Part shown: positions 12,808 through 23,574 of the stretch, piece after piece
Layout of the letters: every line of letters begins with the position of its first letter
Numbering within the stretch: the first letter of the stretch is position 1
Source of the DNA: Cryptomeria japonica
Taxonomy: Eukaryota; Streptophyta; Pinopsida; Cupressales; Cupressaceae
Direction of reading: 5' to 3'
DNA: 64,000 bases
Assembly (NCBI RefSeq): GCF_030272615.1
Contig: NC_081413.1
Coordinates: forward strand, 552,385,136 to 552,449,135
Position numbers and translations under genes: made by a program
Notes under the pieces: model-generated
Database searches by the model: none
Told to the model about the DNA's origin: nothing
The model's input: only the letters and a program-made list of their open reading frames with translations

Positions 12808-13600
12808 ATGCAGTGATGCATATTGTATAGTTCTCATTTTTGTTGTGTGTGCGTTACTCGAAACATGTTTTTGTCTTTTCTTTGTAAATAAGTTTCGTGA
12901 TCGAGTTTTCTTATTCGAGTCTTATCTTCATCTCTTTTTGTAAAGTTAGGTTTACCCTAACTCTTTCTTTTGAGGTAGTTATTTTAAGTGCTCACCTCAA
13001 GTAGTTACTCTAAGTAACAAATATTCCAAATGAGTTAGTTATTTCAAGTTGTTACACTTAAAGTAAGTTAGTTATTTTAGGTAGTTATAAAAGTGGTTAA
13101 GGTAGTTACCCTAAGTGGTTACTAACCTCACCTATATATACCTCATTGTAATTCAATCGAAGGGGATTCCACTTTTTCGCAAGTATTGTATGAAGGACTC
13201 GAATAGTACTATTCAAGAAAGAAAGCAATAGATAAATGTTTTGGATGTGTGTTCAAATTTATCTCTAGTGTTATTGTTAATGTTCTTATGTCCTATCAAT
13301 GATAACCATTTGCTTTCCTTTAATATTGCATGTGAAGAAGATTATCATTTCAAGTTTTGGTATCTTAACTTGGATGTGTGGAATTTAAAAATTAATAAGT
13401 TTATATCTTATTTCTTAGTCAGTTTTGATTATTACATATACCCCCACCATACGAGGGAGCTGCCCTCTCAAAGGCAGAGAGGAATTGCTAATGTTTTACA
13501 ATTCTTCAACTGTTGTGAACACTTTGTTGCTAATTACAGGGTGAAACAGGGTTTTTCAAAAAGATTACTTAAAGCAACAAATAATTCATAATTTATAATG
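12808..13600. other. 3' flank of copy A, LTR-like or promoter-like
   Basis: Directly after the copy A stop the sequence has short repeated words of the type AGTTAGTTATTT and AGGTAGTTA (12970-13120). A TATA-like CCTATATATACC follows at about 13130, then CTCATTGTAATTCAATCG. This resembles the U3/R part of a plant LTR, but no partner copy was found upstream of copy A. The open frame at 13241-13591 has no recognisable features and looks fortuitous. Confidence 0.35.
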
Positions 13601-15483
13601 TTAAAAATTGTACAACTAGGATTTGGTAAATAAAAAGATTGAAAAAATTAAAAGTTAAAACTTGTTTGTGATTGGTTCACATTAACTTTTTTAATAACTA
13701 GTTAAGTAGAAAAACAAAAAACTCATTACAATAGAAACTATATTAATTCAAACAATTGATATGTAAACAATTAAAAATAAAAAATAATTTATTGTATTTA
13801 AATAATCACCATCTATTATCCATATAAATTTGCACTTGATCAAAAGTACAAATTCTGCAAATCACAATGGATTTTTATGCAACATTAAATTTTATAGGAT
13901 TTCTATTGGTTTGATCCTCATAATCTGCCTTCTTAATGTTGTTTTACAACAAAATAATTGACTTAAAAACAATTATATTATGTCAACTTGCTTTTTACAA
14001 TAATGTTGCTTTTCTTTCCCTTCAATGCTCGTTGAACCAAACACCATGTAAAAAATATAAAGATTTAATATAATTTCAGTGGTTCATCCACTTTTATCAA
14101 AAATAATAATAATAATAATAATGTTATTTTGTATAAAGAATAACCATTACCATTATAAAATTTCAACTATTTAAAAAAATCTCTTATTATTATTCATTTA
14201 TTTATATGGTAACATAGAAAACATTTTCCATTTAAATTTCATTTTTTTATTCCTATTCAAACACCACGCTCCCTCATTTTCAAGGCGCTTATGAGCGGGA
14301 AGAAATATTAATATTAATATTACCGTGACATTATTTAAGTTATTGTTCATGTTTATTAGATCAGATTTTAGTTGAAATTAAACTAATTACCTAATGTTAA
14401 GATCAGATTCTAGTTGAAATTATTCAATTAGATTTAGGTCAATTCAATTAAAAAATAAAATACTAAAATATTAATTAAAAGGTGTCTATTAATATTTTGT
14501 TTTATAATTAATGGAAAGAAAATAAGATTAAAATTATTGTTTTTGAAATTATAGTCTATTTTCAGCTATTTTCATATGGAAAAATTTGATCAGAAATAGA
14601 GAAATTTGTTACCTAAATAATTGTCATTTTGTTGTTGATATATAATAGAATTTAATTTTAACATGATATTAAATAATATATATAAATATGAATATTACAA
14701 TATAATATAATTTAATATTAATATATCAAAATAACAAAAGTAATTTTCAATTTAAATCTTTTTATTAAAGGTAATGGTAGAAATAACAATGATTTACAAA
14801 TATTACATTGTGAGAGATTAAAAAAATAAAATTTACAATAGAAAATTTAGATAGTGAAAAAAAAAGTAATTTACAAAAATATTTAGGTGAAAAGTAAAAA
14901 ATGTAATATTTAGGAAGTTAAAGATGATTTTTCTATTTTGTATTTTGTATTCAAGTTATATCTTTTCATTTAAATATCTCTCACATTTATAGATATTTAA
15001 AGTGGTTTTTTATTAAAAAGAAAACTAAGGTTATTTAAATGTTAAAACTTTATGCTATGTTCAAAATTATTACACATCTCAAGTAAATAAAATGGTTTTT
15101 CACTAAACAATGTAAATAAAATATTTTTTTAAAATTATATCTTAAGATAAATAAATGAAATGATTAAATACCATTAAATATAGTGTAATAAGCATAATAA
15201 TGTTGATTTTAAAAAAAAATCAATACATAAATATTTCCTTTAAGATTGGATCTTCTATCTTCACTAAGAGGATTTCATTTGAAGATGTTTCAATTTGATT
15301 TGATTTTTGTAAATGCACTTCCATAGAGTAGACCATTTTTTTTAATTATAATAAGATTTATAAATTTTAAATTAAATTATATTTTATTTATATTTAAAAT
15401 TTAAATATATTTATAGTTTAAAGCATATTTTTATATTATTTTTTTATTAAGAGAAAAAAAATATTTTGTAAGTATATAATTTA
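13601..15483. other. AT-rich intergenic DNA, no gene seen
   Basis: Very AT-rich with short (AAT)n at about 14101-14122. No supported gene, RNA or element boundary. Confidence 0.6.
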
Positions 15484-15620
15484 TGGTCCAAGGGGTTGTG
15501 TTCTATTGGTTAGCATTGAGTTCTCATGTGGAGATCAAAGTTCAAATCCCAAAGGGACATCTAATATGGAATTCAAAGTTGTGACTTCCAAAGGGACATC
15601 TAATTTTAACATTGAAATTT
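15484..15620 (+). repeat. Possible tRNA-derived SINE
   Basis: The segment GGTCCAAGGGGTTGTGTTCTATTGGTTAGCA followed 27 bases later by AAGTTCAAATCCC has the spacing and content of the RNA polymerase III A and B boxes of a tRNA-like head. The B box is close to GGTTCGAATCC. The head is followed by a partial repeat in which AAAGGGACATCTAAT occurs twice, then AT-rich DNA. No clear target-site duplication was seen. It could also be a decayed tRNA pseudogene. Confidence 0.45.
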
Positions 15621-17427
15621 TAAAAATTATTATGCCTCAGCATTCAAATAAAATAGATCAATTCTCTGAAAGCGATTTGGAATAATAATAAATAAATTTC
15701 TTTATTTTTATTCTTGCATGATTCCTTTTCTACTATTAATTTATTGCCTATAGATGGTCTCACGCCTCGATACCATAAAGCCCACAAATGCTAACTTAGC
15801 CCAGATCTCCTAAAATAAGAAAAAGTCTTCTTGTTTGCAGTCACAAAAGTAACGCACATACCCACAGCCTGATATTGAGAAATTGAACTGCATTATATTC
15901 CTAATAGAGCATTGCATTAAATTCCAAAACATATGGATGGTAACAAAAATTGAGTACCAGAAGTGTTAAAAGGAGCTTTTCTTTCTTACCTTCTAGCAGA
16001 CCTTGCAAAATGTGGAGGCACAGCCACGACACGTACACAGTTCATCATGCAAGATGTGGAAGCAAATTGTAGGCACGTGTAGGTTTTTCTTTTTAATTTT
16101 AAATCAAAAATTAAATATCCACTGGTAAAAAGACCAAGCACCACTCATAAAAAGTACAAATGAGAAGATAAATCAGAATAATAAAAAAAATCAATTTATA
16201 CAAATATTAAGTTTTGTTTAAAAGATATTAAATTTATCTTTATGGAATTGATAAATATTTATTTATGATTTATTATTAATGTATAATACATGTAATTTTT
16301 ATTGCTGTTAATATTATATTTCTGGATTTATCTTTATGGAATTGATAAATATTTATTTATGATTTATTATTAATATTCAATACATGTAATTTTTATTGTA
16401 TTAATATTATATTTCTGGAAAGTTATTGCTGACTCATGCTGAGGATTTTGTTTACTGTAATTGGCATTAAAAAAAAAACCTTATTCAATGACAATAAATA
16501 TCACATCAAACTGTTTGCAATTTGCAAAAAAATTGTTAATTAAATTATTTCTTGGATTTGCTTCTAATTCATATCTGTGTTTGGTAAAATATCTACCAAA
16601 AATATTTCAATTCCCTACTTCAATAGTAAGGTGCCATTATTTTCCTTTCTTGGGCATAAGTATCCTTTTAACACTTCGTGTGATCTACTCTGATATCAAT
16701 CTACTGCTCAAATGTCATTCATTGTCCCAAATTTTAATGTAAATTGTTGGTTTATATGAGATTTTGTTATGCATATTTTAGAAAATTAACAATTTTTAAT
16801 TGCTTTGCTTTTTATGCTTTTGATACTAGAATATAGCAAAATTTGTAAGATGTTGTTTTCTTAGAACTTACAGAAAACTACTTAGAGAAAGAGTTGTACA
16901 ACACTATTGTTTCATAAGGAAAATGATAGAACCCATGAAATATGTTTATTTTTAAACTGTAAAAGGAAAAGGATTTAATTACAAAACTTTAATGTTTCAG
17001 TATCAAAATCTGATCCTTCATATGAATCAAGTTTGCACTTAATTTTTTTTTCGATTCTTCCACACATACAATGAAAATCAAGATTTGATAAAGATAGAAA
17101 TGGAGTGTGAATCAAGTTTGCACTTAAAAAAAATTTTGATTCTTTTACACATACAATACAAAACATAGAAAAATTTTCCTAATTGATTCCCTATTTTGCA
17201 CTATTTGTGTCTCTCATGCCTACCTGCTTCTAATATCCACTTATTATTATTTTGCAATCCATTGACCCCACCTTTCTACTGATTCTCCATTTTTCCTTTT
17301 CTCTTCTACTCTCTACATTTCTAAAAAATTTAAAACGTACTTATTACGTAAGTCCAGAAATTGAATGATGCATCTTTAATTCACTGCAAGCAATTGGTAC
17401 GAAGAGTGTGGCATAGAAGGGGTTGTA
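15621..17427. other. AT-rich intergenic DNA, no gene seen
   Basis: Only a 94-bp tandem duplication (16233-16420, listed separately) and a short duplicated segment near 17030-17150 (AATCAAGTTTGCACTTAA twice) stand out. The open frame at 16461-16742 looks fortuitous. Confidence 0.55.
16233..16420. repeat. 94-bp tandem duplication
   Basis: TTTATCTTTATGGAATTGAT begins at 16233 and again at 16327; the two AT-rich units match over almost their full length. Confidence 0.9.
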
Positions 17428-17445
17428 GCTATTCTGGCTCCAAAA
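17428..17445 (+). repeat. TIR motif copy (GCTATTCTGGCTCCAAAA)
   Basis: First of about twenty copies in the window of an 18-bp motif that marks the ends of short elements (see 29701-29850 and 57807-57950). No matching opposite end was found nearby. Confidence 0.75.
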
Positions 17446-18725
17446 TGGCATGCCTCTATATGATGTCGAAGGCATACCATTCAAGTACGATAAGTCCATG
17501 AGAGCGATGTTCCTGGGACCCACAGATGACATGGAGGTATTTGCGGCGGCGATGACATGGATGATGTTGTCGGTTTGCGTTTGATGAAAAAGCTTGCTCG
17601 TGGTTAACATTTTCCCGGTCGTTCACCGTGATGCAACAATTACATCGAGCGAGGGGGTTAACATACCACCAGCCAAGTAGTTTACATTTTTGGTGACGGC
17701 CAGTTTTGATTTTATTTTTTTGAATGGCCACGCGGCTTACATTTTTTGGGTAACCTTCTTTATTGCGTCCACGAGTCAACTAACATTGGTGGTCACGTGT
17801 TATGGGCATAATTTTCAATTTATTTATTTATCTATTTTGAATGAAAACTCGATTTCACGAAAATTGAAAATATATTTCGTTCGAGAGTTGCATGCAGAAT
17901 GCAGTGGTGGAGGCGAAACAAAATATTCGATGGTGTAAATTCATGTTGATCGTGGCATGACAATGTCCCCGGTTGAATCACTAAGCGAAGGAGTTGCGCT
18001 TCAATTGTAGTTATAGGTATGCATTGTCAAAATATTTGTGGCTCTAAAGGGGAGGATAAAAGTCGACAGCATGCATAACATGAGTTGTCTGGGTATATTG
18101 TTATCATCTATTAACACGCAGGGTTTTTCATGTGTAGGGAGGAGGTATCGTAGCGCACAGGGGGGTGGTACAATTCAAGATTGTTGTGTAGGGTTATGAC
18201 GGCATCGGTAAATTCAAACCCTAACAGATAACGATAGTTTTATGATTCCTTCGTCAACCTTGTGTTTTTTATTGTAATTTTTTATATTATTTTTGTATTA
18301 TAGAGGTGGTTGTGAGTGTGCCCTCAGGAGGTGTCAAGAGTACAAAGATTTGGATGGAGGCCTAGGCAGCTGCGGTAATTTGAAACCCTAAGACATTCAA
18401 TAATTATTTTTTATTTGTTGTCATTTTGTGTTCTATCTGTGAAAATTAGGCATCATTTTGCAGCACGGTCGTGTCAGGATACCAAGGTTCCCTGTTTGTG
18501 GTTTGGCCGAGTGAAGAAGATCTACAAGATTTTAAAGGTATGTATATTATGTGTCAGTTTTGCATAGTGAGCAGAGTTGTTAAAGATGAAATGCTCGTAT
18601 GAGGTATGGAAATCGACCTCTACAAGTTGTGGTTTTTCTATTTGTGTTTACATTTTATTAAAAATGATGGACTTGTATATTCTAGGTTTGCATTCTTTGT
18701 TTTCATTTCTTATTTTGCTTTATAT
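17446..18725. other. No gene recognised
   Basis: Short open frames occur on both strands but none shows a known motif, and their composition does not stand out. The sequence is less AT-rich than the DNA to its left, which suggests the edge of a different element near 17.4 kb. Confidence 0.4.
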
Positions 18726-18824
18726 GCAGTGGGAAAATTTTCTTGTTTTGCTTTATATGTAGTGGGAAAATTTTCTTGTTTTGCTTTATATGTAGTGGGA
18801 ATTTTTTCTTGTTTTGGAGGCAGA
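18726..18824 (+). repeat. 33-bp tandem repeat, three copies
   Basis: GCAGTGGGAAAATTTTCTTG begins at 18726, with GTAGTGGG variants at 18759 and 18792. The 33-bp period keeps frame (11-residue repeat), but no gene is supported around it. Confidence 0.92.
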
Positions 18825-19113
18825 ACAGGGAGAAAATTTACTTGTCTAACCATTGCATTAGGGTTAGATACCACATGGGACGCATGTTTGATGGCTCCAA
18901 AAAGTCGTGGTAGTAGTCATCCGGTAGTGGGTTGATCTTTTATCTTTGTGACTATAGATTTTGAATTGGATGGGTGGGATTGGGTTAGAATGCGCGTTAG
19001 GTATTCGCATTGGGGTTAGCCGTGTTAGGGTTACAAGCTGCCTCACTGTTAGAAGGCGGGTCAGGGTTAGCAGAATTAGGTTAGAAAAGGCCAGAAAAAA
19101 ATAAATAACCGTT

Positions 19114-19180
19114 GGTGTGTGTGTGTGTGTCTGTGTGTATACTGCTTCATATTCATATATATATATATATATATATATGG
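19114..19180. repeat. (GT)n and (AT)n microsatellites
   Basis: A GT run at about 19114-19138 is followed, after a short spacer, by an AT run at about 19157-19178. Confidence 0.95.
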
Positions 19181-19196
19181 GTTTTGCAGGCTGCAT

Positions 19197-19770
19197 ATAT
19201 TTTGGCTCATTGTTGAAGGGCATCCAATTTTTGAAGGCTTGATTGTTGATGGCTCATTGTTGAGGGCTAATTTTTGGGGTTTTGTTGAAAACCTTTAGGG
19301 TTTGCATTGTTTGTTTGTGGTTTGGTGTGTGCTAGTATATATATGTCAATATGAAACAATACAGACACACACAAACATGTCCTCTGCAATACAGAGGAAA
19401 ACGACAGAATAAAACATAGATAAAAGAAACTATAGAAATATTATGTTCTGTTTCCATTATTCGTAGGTGCTCATTAGATAAAAAAAGAAAATCTAACCCT
19501 AGTGGTCTCTAACCCTAACGCGACAGTATGTGTCTATTCTGGCTCCAAAACAAGCAAATATTCTACATAGGCTAAAGTTATTTTGGCTACATATAGAGGC
19601 AAACAAGAAACTTAAACAAACAATGCAAACCCTAATGATTTTAAACAAAATCCAAACAAAAACAAGAAAAATACGAGTTATAGAGGCGGATTTCAACATA
19701 CCCCAAGCTGCAGCATGACACAGAAAACTGTAGTCCCATAAATCTCCCTTCAACAATGAGCCAGAATAGA
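19197..19770. repeat. Imperfect inverted repeat ending in the TIR motif
   Basis: TTGGCTCATTGTTGAAGGG at about 19198 is the reverse complement of CCCTTCAACAATGAGCCAGA at about 19747. Inside, TTAGGGTTTGCATTGTTTGTTT (about 19294) is the reverse complement of AAACAAACAATGCAAACCCTAA (about 19613). The right end carries GAGCCAGAATAGA (19758-19770). Another TIR motif copy lies inside at 19533-19550. The arrangement fits a decayed fold-back element of about 570 bp. Confidence 0.6.
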
Positions 19771-20149
19771 CGTAGGCTGCTTCAACAAGGAGCCCTTCAA
19801 CAATAATGTTTCATTCACGCATTAGTCTTACTTTTTCCATGTTAGGCAGATTAAAACGGCACCATGTTTGCTATCGTCAAACAAATAGCAGATCAACTCC
19901 TAATTGTCAGCAAACAACATATCAACTACTAAACAAGAGCACGTCATGCACAGTCAAGGAATGGTTGAATCAACCAGTCAACAACCTAATTTTGAGGAGT
20001 TTGTTTGCATCAAAAGGCAAACCATAACATGTAAACGAGGTCAAGACCATGTAAAAGAATCTCAATTTGAAACAAAACATTTTACCTCACTTTCTCTTTC
20101 ATGTAGCTATTAGGTGCCTGCCACTTGTATTTGCATATATATTTATTCT

Positions 20150-20430
20150 CGAACATGTATGTTGATGCATGTCATTGGTATGGCAGGTTCTTTTTAGAGC
20201 CACAATAGACATGTCTCATATATGTCGATTCATGTCGTTGGTATAATCTCATTTTGAAGCTAGAATAGACATGTTTCACATGAGTTGAAGCACCTAATCT
20301 GACTCAAAAACTGCAGAATAAACATATATGCAAATATATGTGGGAGGCTATGTGTATTGTGGCTCGACAATGGACCTATCGTACCAACGACATGCATCAA
20401 CATACATTTTCGAGACATGCATACCATGCC
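20150..20430. repeat. TIR motif cluster with a second palindromic core type (GACATGCAT)
   Basis: Two related units on the plus strand (about 20150-20210 and 20217-20270) read ATGCATGTCATTGGTA then GAGCCACAATAGACATGTC, and a diverged equivalent. A third, inverted unit at 20353-20430 reads TGTATTGTGGCTCGACAATGG, then CGTACCAACGACATGCATC. The ends are the same motif as elsewhere in the window, but the core differs from the ACTAACACG type. A similar unit occurs at 58395-58473. Confidence 0.6.
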
Positions 20431-20990
20431 AACTTGTCGTGGCACTCAGACCCATGGTATGTGATGTGGAGTTGTTGAGTTCTCGGTTTCACTCCTCAAG
20501 GCCCATGCAAAATTATGTGGACATGTCAGAGGATGGCTGCGGCATGCTTTGTGGTTACCGTTGGTTTATTATGCATAAAACGCACATTAAAAGCTTGCGA
20601 ATGAAGGAATCATGTTCAGACGACATCCTGACAGGAAGAAGAGGCTGCGGGCTGCAAAACTTGGTACGTTTGTCAAAGAAAAGACTAGAACAAAACTCAA
20701 GCTACTCTCGCAGCGAGATGCCTCTATTGTGGCTACAAAAAATAGTATGGGGGGACTAACACCCCATGGTTGTGGCAAGTTTTTAATCGGAGGTTTTGCA
20801 TTTGATGGCTGCTTTTGTCTAACACGGAGTTGTTAGTCTGTACGATTTGTCTATTTTTGAGCCAGAATAGACACAACCTCTTGGACCATTGTTCATGTAC
20901 AGTTTGTGATTTGGTGCAGCTAACAGTGGTAAATCCAAAGGCTAACATGTGATGCAATTTACAATTGGAGTTGGAGTTAGTCAATAACAA
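20431..20990 (+). other. Coding-like stretch of unknown identity with two TIR motif copies
   Basis: Two overlapping plus-strand frames (20328-20759 and 20612-20836) are open. The second contains a basic segment, RKKRLRAAKLGTFVKEKTRTK. I do not recognise a family. Copies of the TIR motif at 20722-20740 and 20855-20872 lie within the same stretch, so the frames may be fortuitous passages through repeats. Confidence 0.3.
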
Positions 20991-21131
20991 GGCTCGAGAA
21001 TAGACAAATGCTACTGCGTGTTAGTGACATGTTATGCAATTATAGCCGTTGAATGTAGAAAATAGTGTAAAACATGTGACTAAGCTGCGTGTTAGTCGGA
21101 CCATAGCATTGATTTTGAGTTGGAATAGAGG
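20990..21131. repeat. Diverged short TIR-motif element, ACTAACACG type
   Basis: The segment runs from GAGAATAGACAAATGC through GCGTGTTAGTGACATG, TAGCCGTTGAATG, GTGTAAAACATGTGACTAAG and CGTGTTAGTCGG to TTTTGAGTTGGAATAGAGG. This is the same order of blocks as in the 57807-57950 element. Confidence 0.6.
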
Positions 21132-22239
21132 CATCTTTCCTTGAGCACATAACAATGGTACAAAAATAGGTGGCTCATATAGATAGCTCTAGCACAACTC
21201 TGGCACTATGGCAAATTGACACATATAATTTATGTGATATAAATTACTTAGTGGTAGTTTATATTGAATGTTAAACTACATTTTCATATATGAACATGTA
21301 GGTTCCTTTTATGTCTTTTGAAATGAATTACTTCCCAATGTAGACTACCACTAACATTAGTTATCCATGCAGGTTGTTGATTTTCAAGGACTATTGAGCA
21401 GTCCCCTAGCAAATGTCCAAACATTCCTAGGTTGTTGCTCTCTCTCCCTTCTTTAATACTACTTGCACTGTAATTTCCCCTTATTAATAATCTTTGGGCT
21501 TGTGCAACTTTTTGAAAGGGGCTTGTTATATATATAGTTTGTTGTAAATAAGTTTTTTATGCGATACAAATGTATGTATAAATTTCAGTTCTTGATCATG
21601 TAATATTAATGTCCTTACTTTCACTGAATTTAATAATGATGAAAATGAACAATGCAATTGGTTGATGCCTTATATTATATGCTATAGATGCACCATATTA
21701 GACAATAAGATATTATTTTCCAACCTGAATGTAGTATGATTTTTATTTATGAATCCTCGAGTCATGAAACCAATGTTGAATATATGAACCAGAAATCCTG
21801 ATTCTTGCGAACTATGTGTTATAAATATGTATATATTCTATTGATTTGCATGAGAGTGTTTATGCTCATCCTAGTGTATTTGTATATCTAGATTAGTGAT
21901 GTTCGTGATGTTTGATAAGTACATGTGTTTGTTGATCCAACTCCAATTTGAAATGTTATTTGGGGTTTTGTTTCAGATGTCTCCGATTGGCATGGCGAAC
22001 TCCTCATGTGTCTATCCTTCACAGTGTTTTTTTTTTCTTTTCGTAACTTAAGACTACATTTTCAATAAATAATAATATTCCCATATCATCAAAGAGATGG
22101 AAGCTTTAGAATAGATACTCATTTCAAAAGACATGTGTCTTTGGAATAATGAATTGGAGGTCTTTGTACCCATTAATTATCATCAAAGACTTTGTTAATG
22201 ATAATGAATCCCTATGTATTCTCTAAAATAGATTGACCA
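21132..22239. other. No gene recognised
   Basis: AT-rich sequence without a supported gene, element boundary or RNA. Confidence 0.5.
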
Positions 22240-22351
22240 TCTTAATTGTTGCACACTCATTTTACACTGTCGATTTTGCAATTAGTGGTTGTGATTGACT
22301 AACCTTTCACTAACACGTTGTAGGAAATGTTCATTTTGGAGCCAGAATAGA
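22240..22351. repeat. Short TIR-motif element, ACTAACACG type (partial)
   Basis: CATTTTACACTGTCGATTTTGCAATTAG, GATTGACTAACC and CACTAACACGTTGTA are followed by TTTTGGAGCCAGAATAGA (22334-22351). It matches the right two thirds of the 29701-29850 element; the left end is missing. Confidence 0.7.
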
Positions 22352-22913
22352 TGCAGTCAATGCATTTAGCGTGTTTTGCATCCTTCTTTATTAATCCTTA
22401 ACAAAGTCTAGTTTTTGTGTTGTATTTTAGATGGGGAGAACACTGGAAGCCTTTTTAACAGCATTGGCGATGGATCATAGTCATTATTTTGTTGCAATTG
22501 CAACAAAATATGTTCTACAATGGAATGTCATGGATAGTTTATGGCTAAACCGTTAGCTGGGTTGTACATAACACAACGACATGCTGACTTTGTATTGCAA
22601 CGTGGGAATAATCAATTGTGTGTTGGTTGTGTCATTTGTGGTGAATGTGTGGTGTTATTGATAGTGTGAAGAATATGAATTGCATTTTTTTTTTTTTTCA
22701 GTTCAATCATGTCAATTGCATTGTGAAAAAGGTTGAGGGAAACTGATGATCTTGATTATGGGTTACTAGAGCTAAAGGCAGATGATCTCCTAGGAATTGG
22801 CCGCATTCACTTCCCAGTGACATGTGACATTGACCTGCCTATAAGCTAAGTAGTTTTAATGGATTATTCAACATGTAGTATTGCTTGGTGTTGTCACTGT
22901 TTAATGCTTGTGA
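22352..22913. other. Short coding-like tail, otherwise nothing recognised
   Basis: A plus-strand stretch at about 22768-22850 reads ELKADDLLGIGRIHFPVTCD before a stop and looks coding-like, but it is too short to identify. A poly(T) run precedes it at about 22686-22698. Confidence 0.3.
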
Positions 22914-23400
22914 CTAGAGAACCAATTTGTATACCCAGGAGAGAGTTGGGCTTTCATATGTGGGACCAGTTTGGCATTCATATCTAAAAGATTCAAGAGT
23001 TTGGCTTTCACATCTAGGAGTAGTTGACGATTCAAATCCGAAAGAGTCGGGAGTTGGGCTTTCAGATGCGTGACCAGTTGGAGATTCAAATCTAAAAGAT
23101 TTAGGAGCTAGGCTTTTGCATCTAGGACTAGTTGAGGATTCAAATTTGAAACAGACGGGAGTTGGGCTTTTAGATGCGCGACAAGTTGGGGATTCAAATC
23201 TGAAAGATTCAGGAGTTGGACTTTCACATCTAGGACTAGTTGAGGATTCAAATCTAAAAGAGTCGGGAGTTGGGCTTTTAGATGCGGGACTAGTTGGGGC
23301 ACCAAATTTGAAAGAGTCAGGAGATGGGGCCTTCAAGTCAGGGACTAGTTGGAGATTCAAATTTGAATGAGTCATGAGTCGGGTCTCCAATTTTGAACCC
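22914..23400 (-). repeat. 54-bp minisatellite with 108-bp higher-order unit
   Basis: About eight or nine units of 54 bp follow one another; unit starts (GAGTTGGGCTTTC and variants) lie at 22943, 22997 and so on. Alternate units are more alike, giving a 108-bp dimer period. On the minus strand the array is open for 164 codons and encodes an 18-residue repeat of the type SPTPDSFRFESSTSPRCE alternating with SPTPESFRFESPTCRASK. Whether that frame is translated is unknown. An open frame through a 54-bp repeat is expected by chance if one unit lacks stops. Confidence 0.85.
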
Positions 23401-23574
23401 ATTTTCAAGTCGATTTCTTAGTGACTGCACAACCACACTAGTAATTATTTATCATTGCATTATATTTTTTTTCCATCATTGCATGGCATGGTTGCTGGAA
23501 GTTGGGATTTATAAGTGGAATTGTAGATATATACATGGGCATAAAAAGCATCGATGATGTGTGATATTTTATTA

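Noticed and set aside
13241-13591. 116-codon plus-strand frame as a gene
   Set aside because: Composition is Phe/Leu/Tyr/Ile-rich as expected from AT-rich DNA, with no motif and no homologous segment in the other copies of the neighbouring family.
17456-17779. Arg/Asn-rich minus-strand frame at a repeat boundary
   Set aside because: Overlaps another open frame on the same strand, shows no motif and sits next to a TIR motif copy; could not be supported as a gene.
22914-23408. 164-codon Ser/Pro-rich minus-strand frame as a gene
   Set aside because: It is entirely made of the 54-bp minisatellite; a stop-free unit repeated in a multiple of three stays open by chance. Kept as a repeat only.
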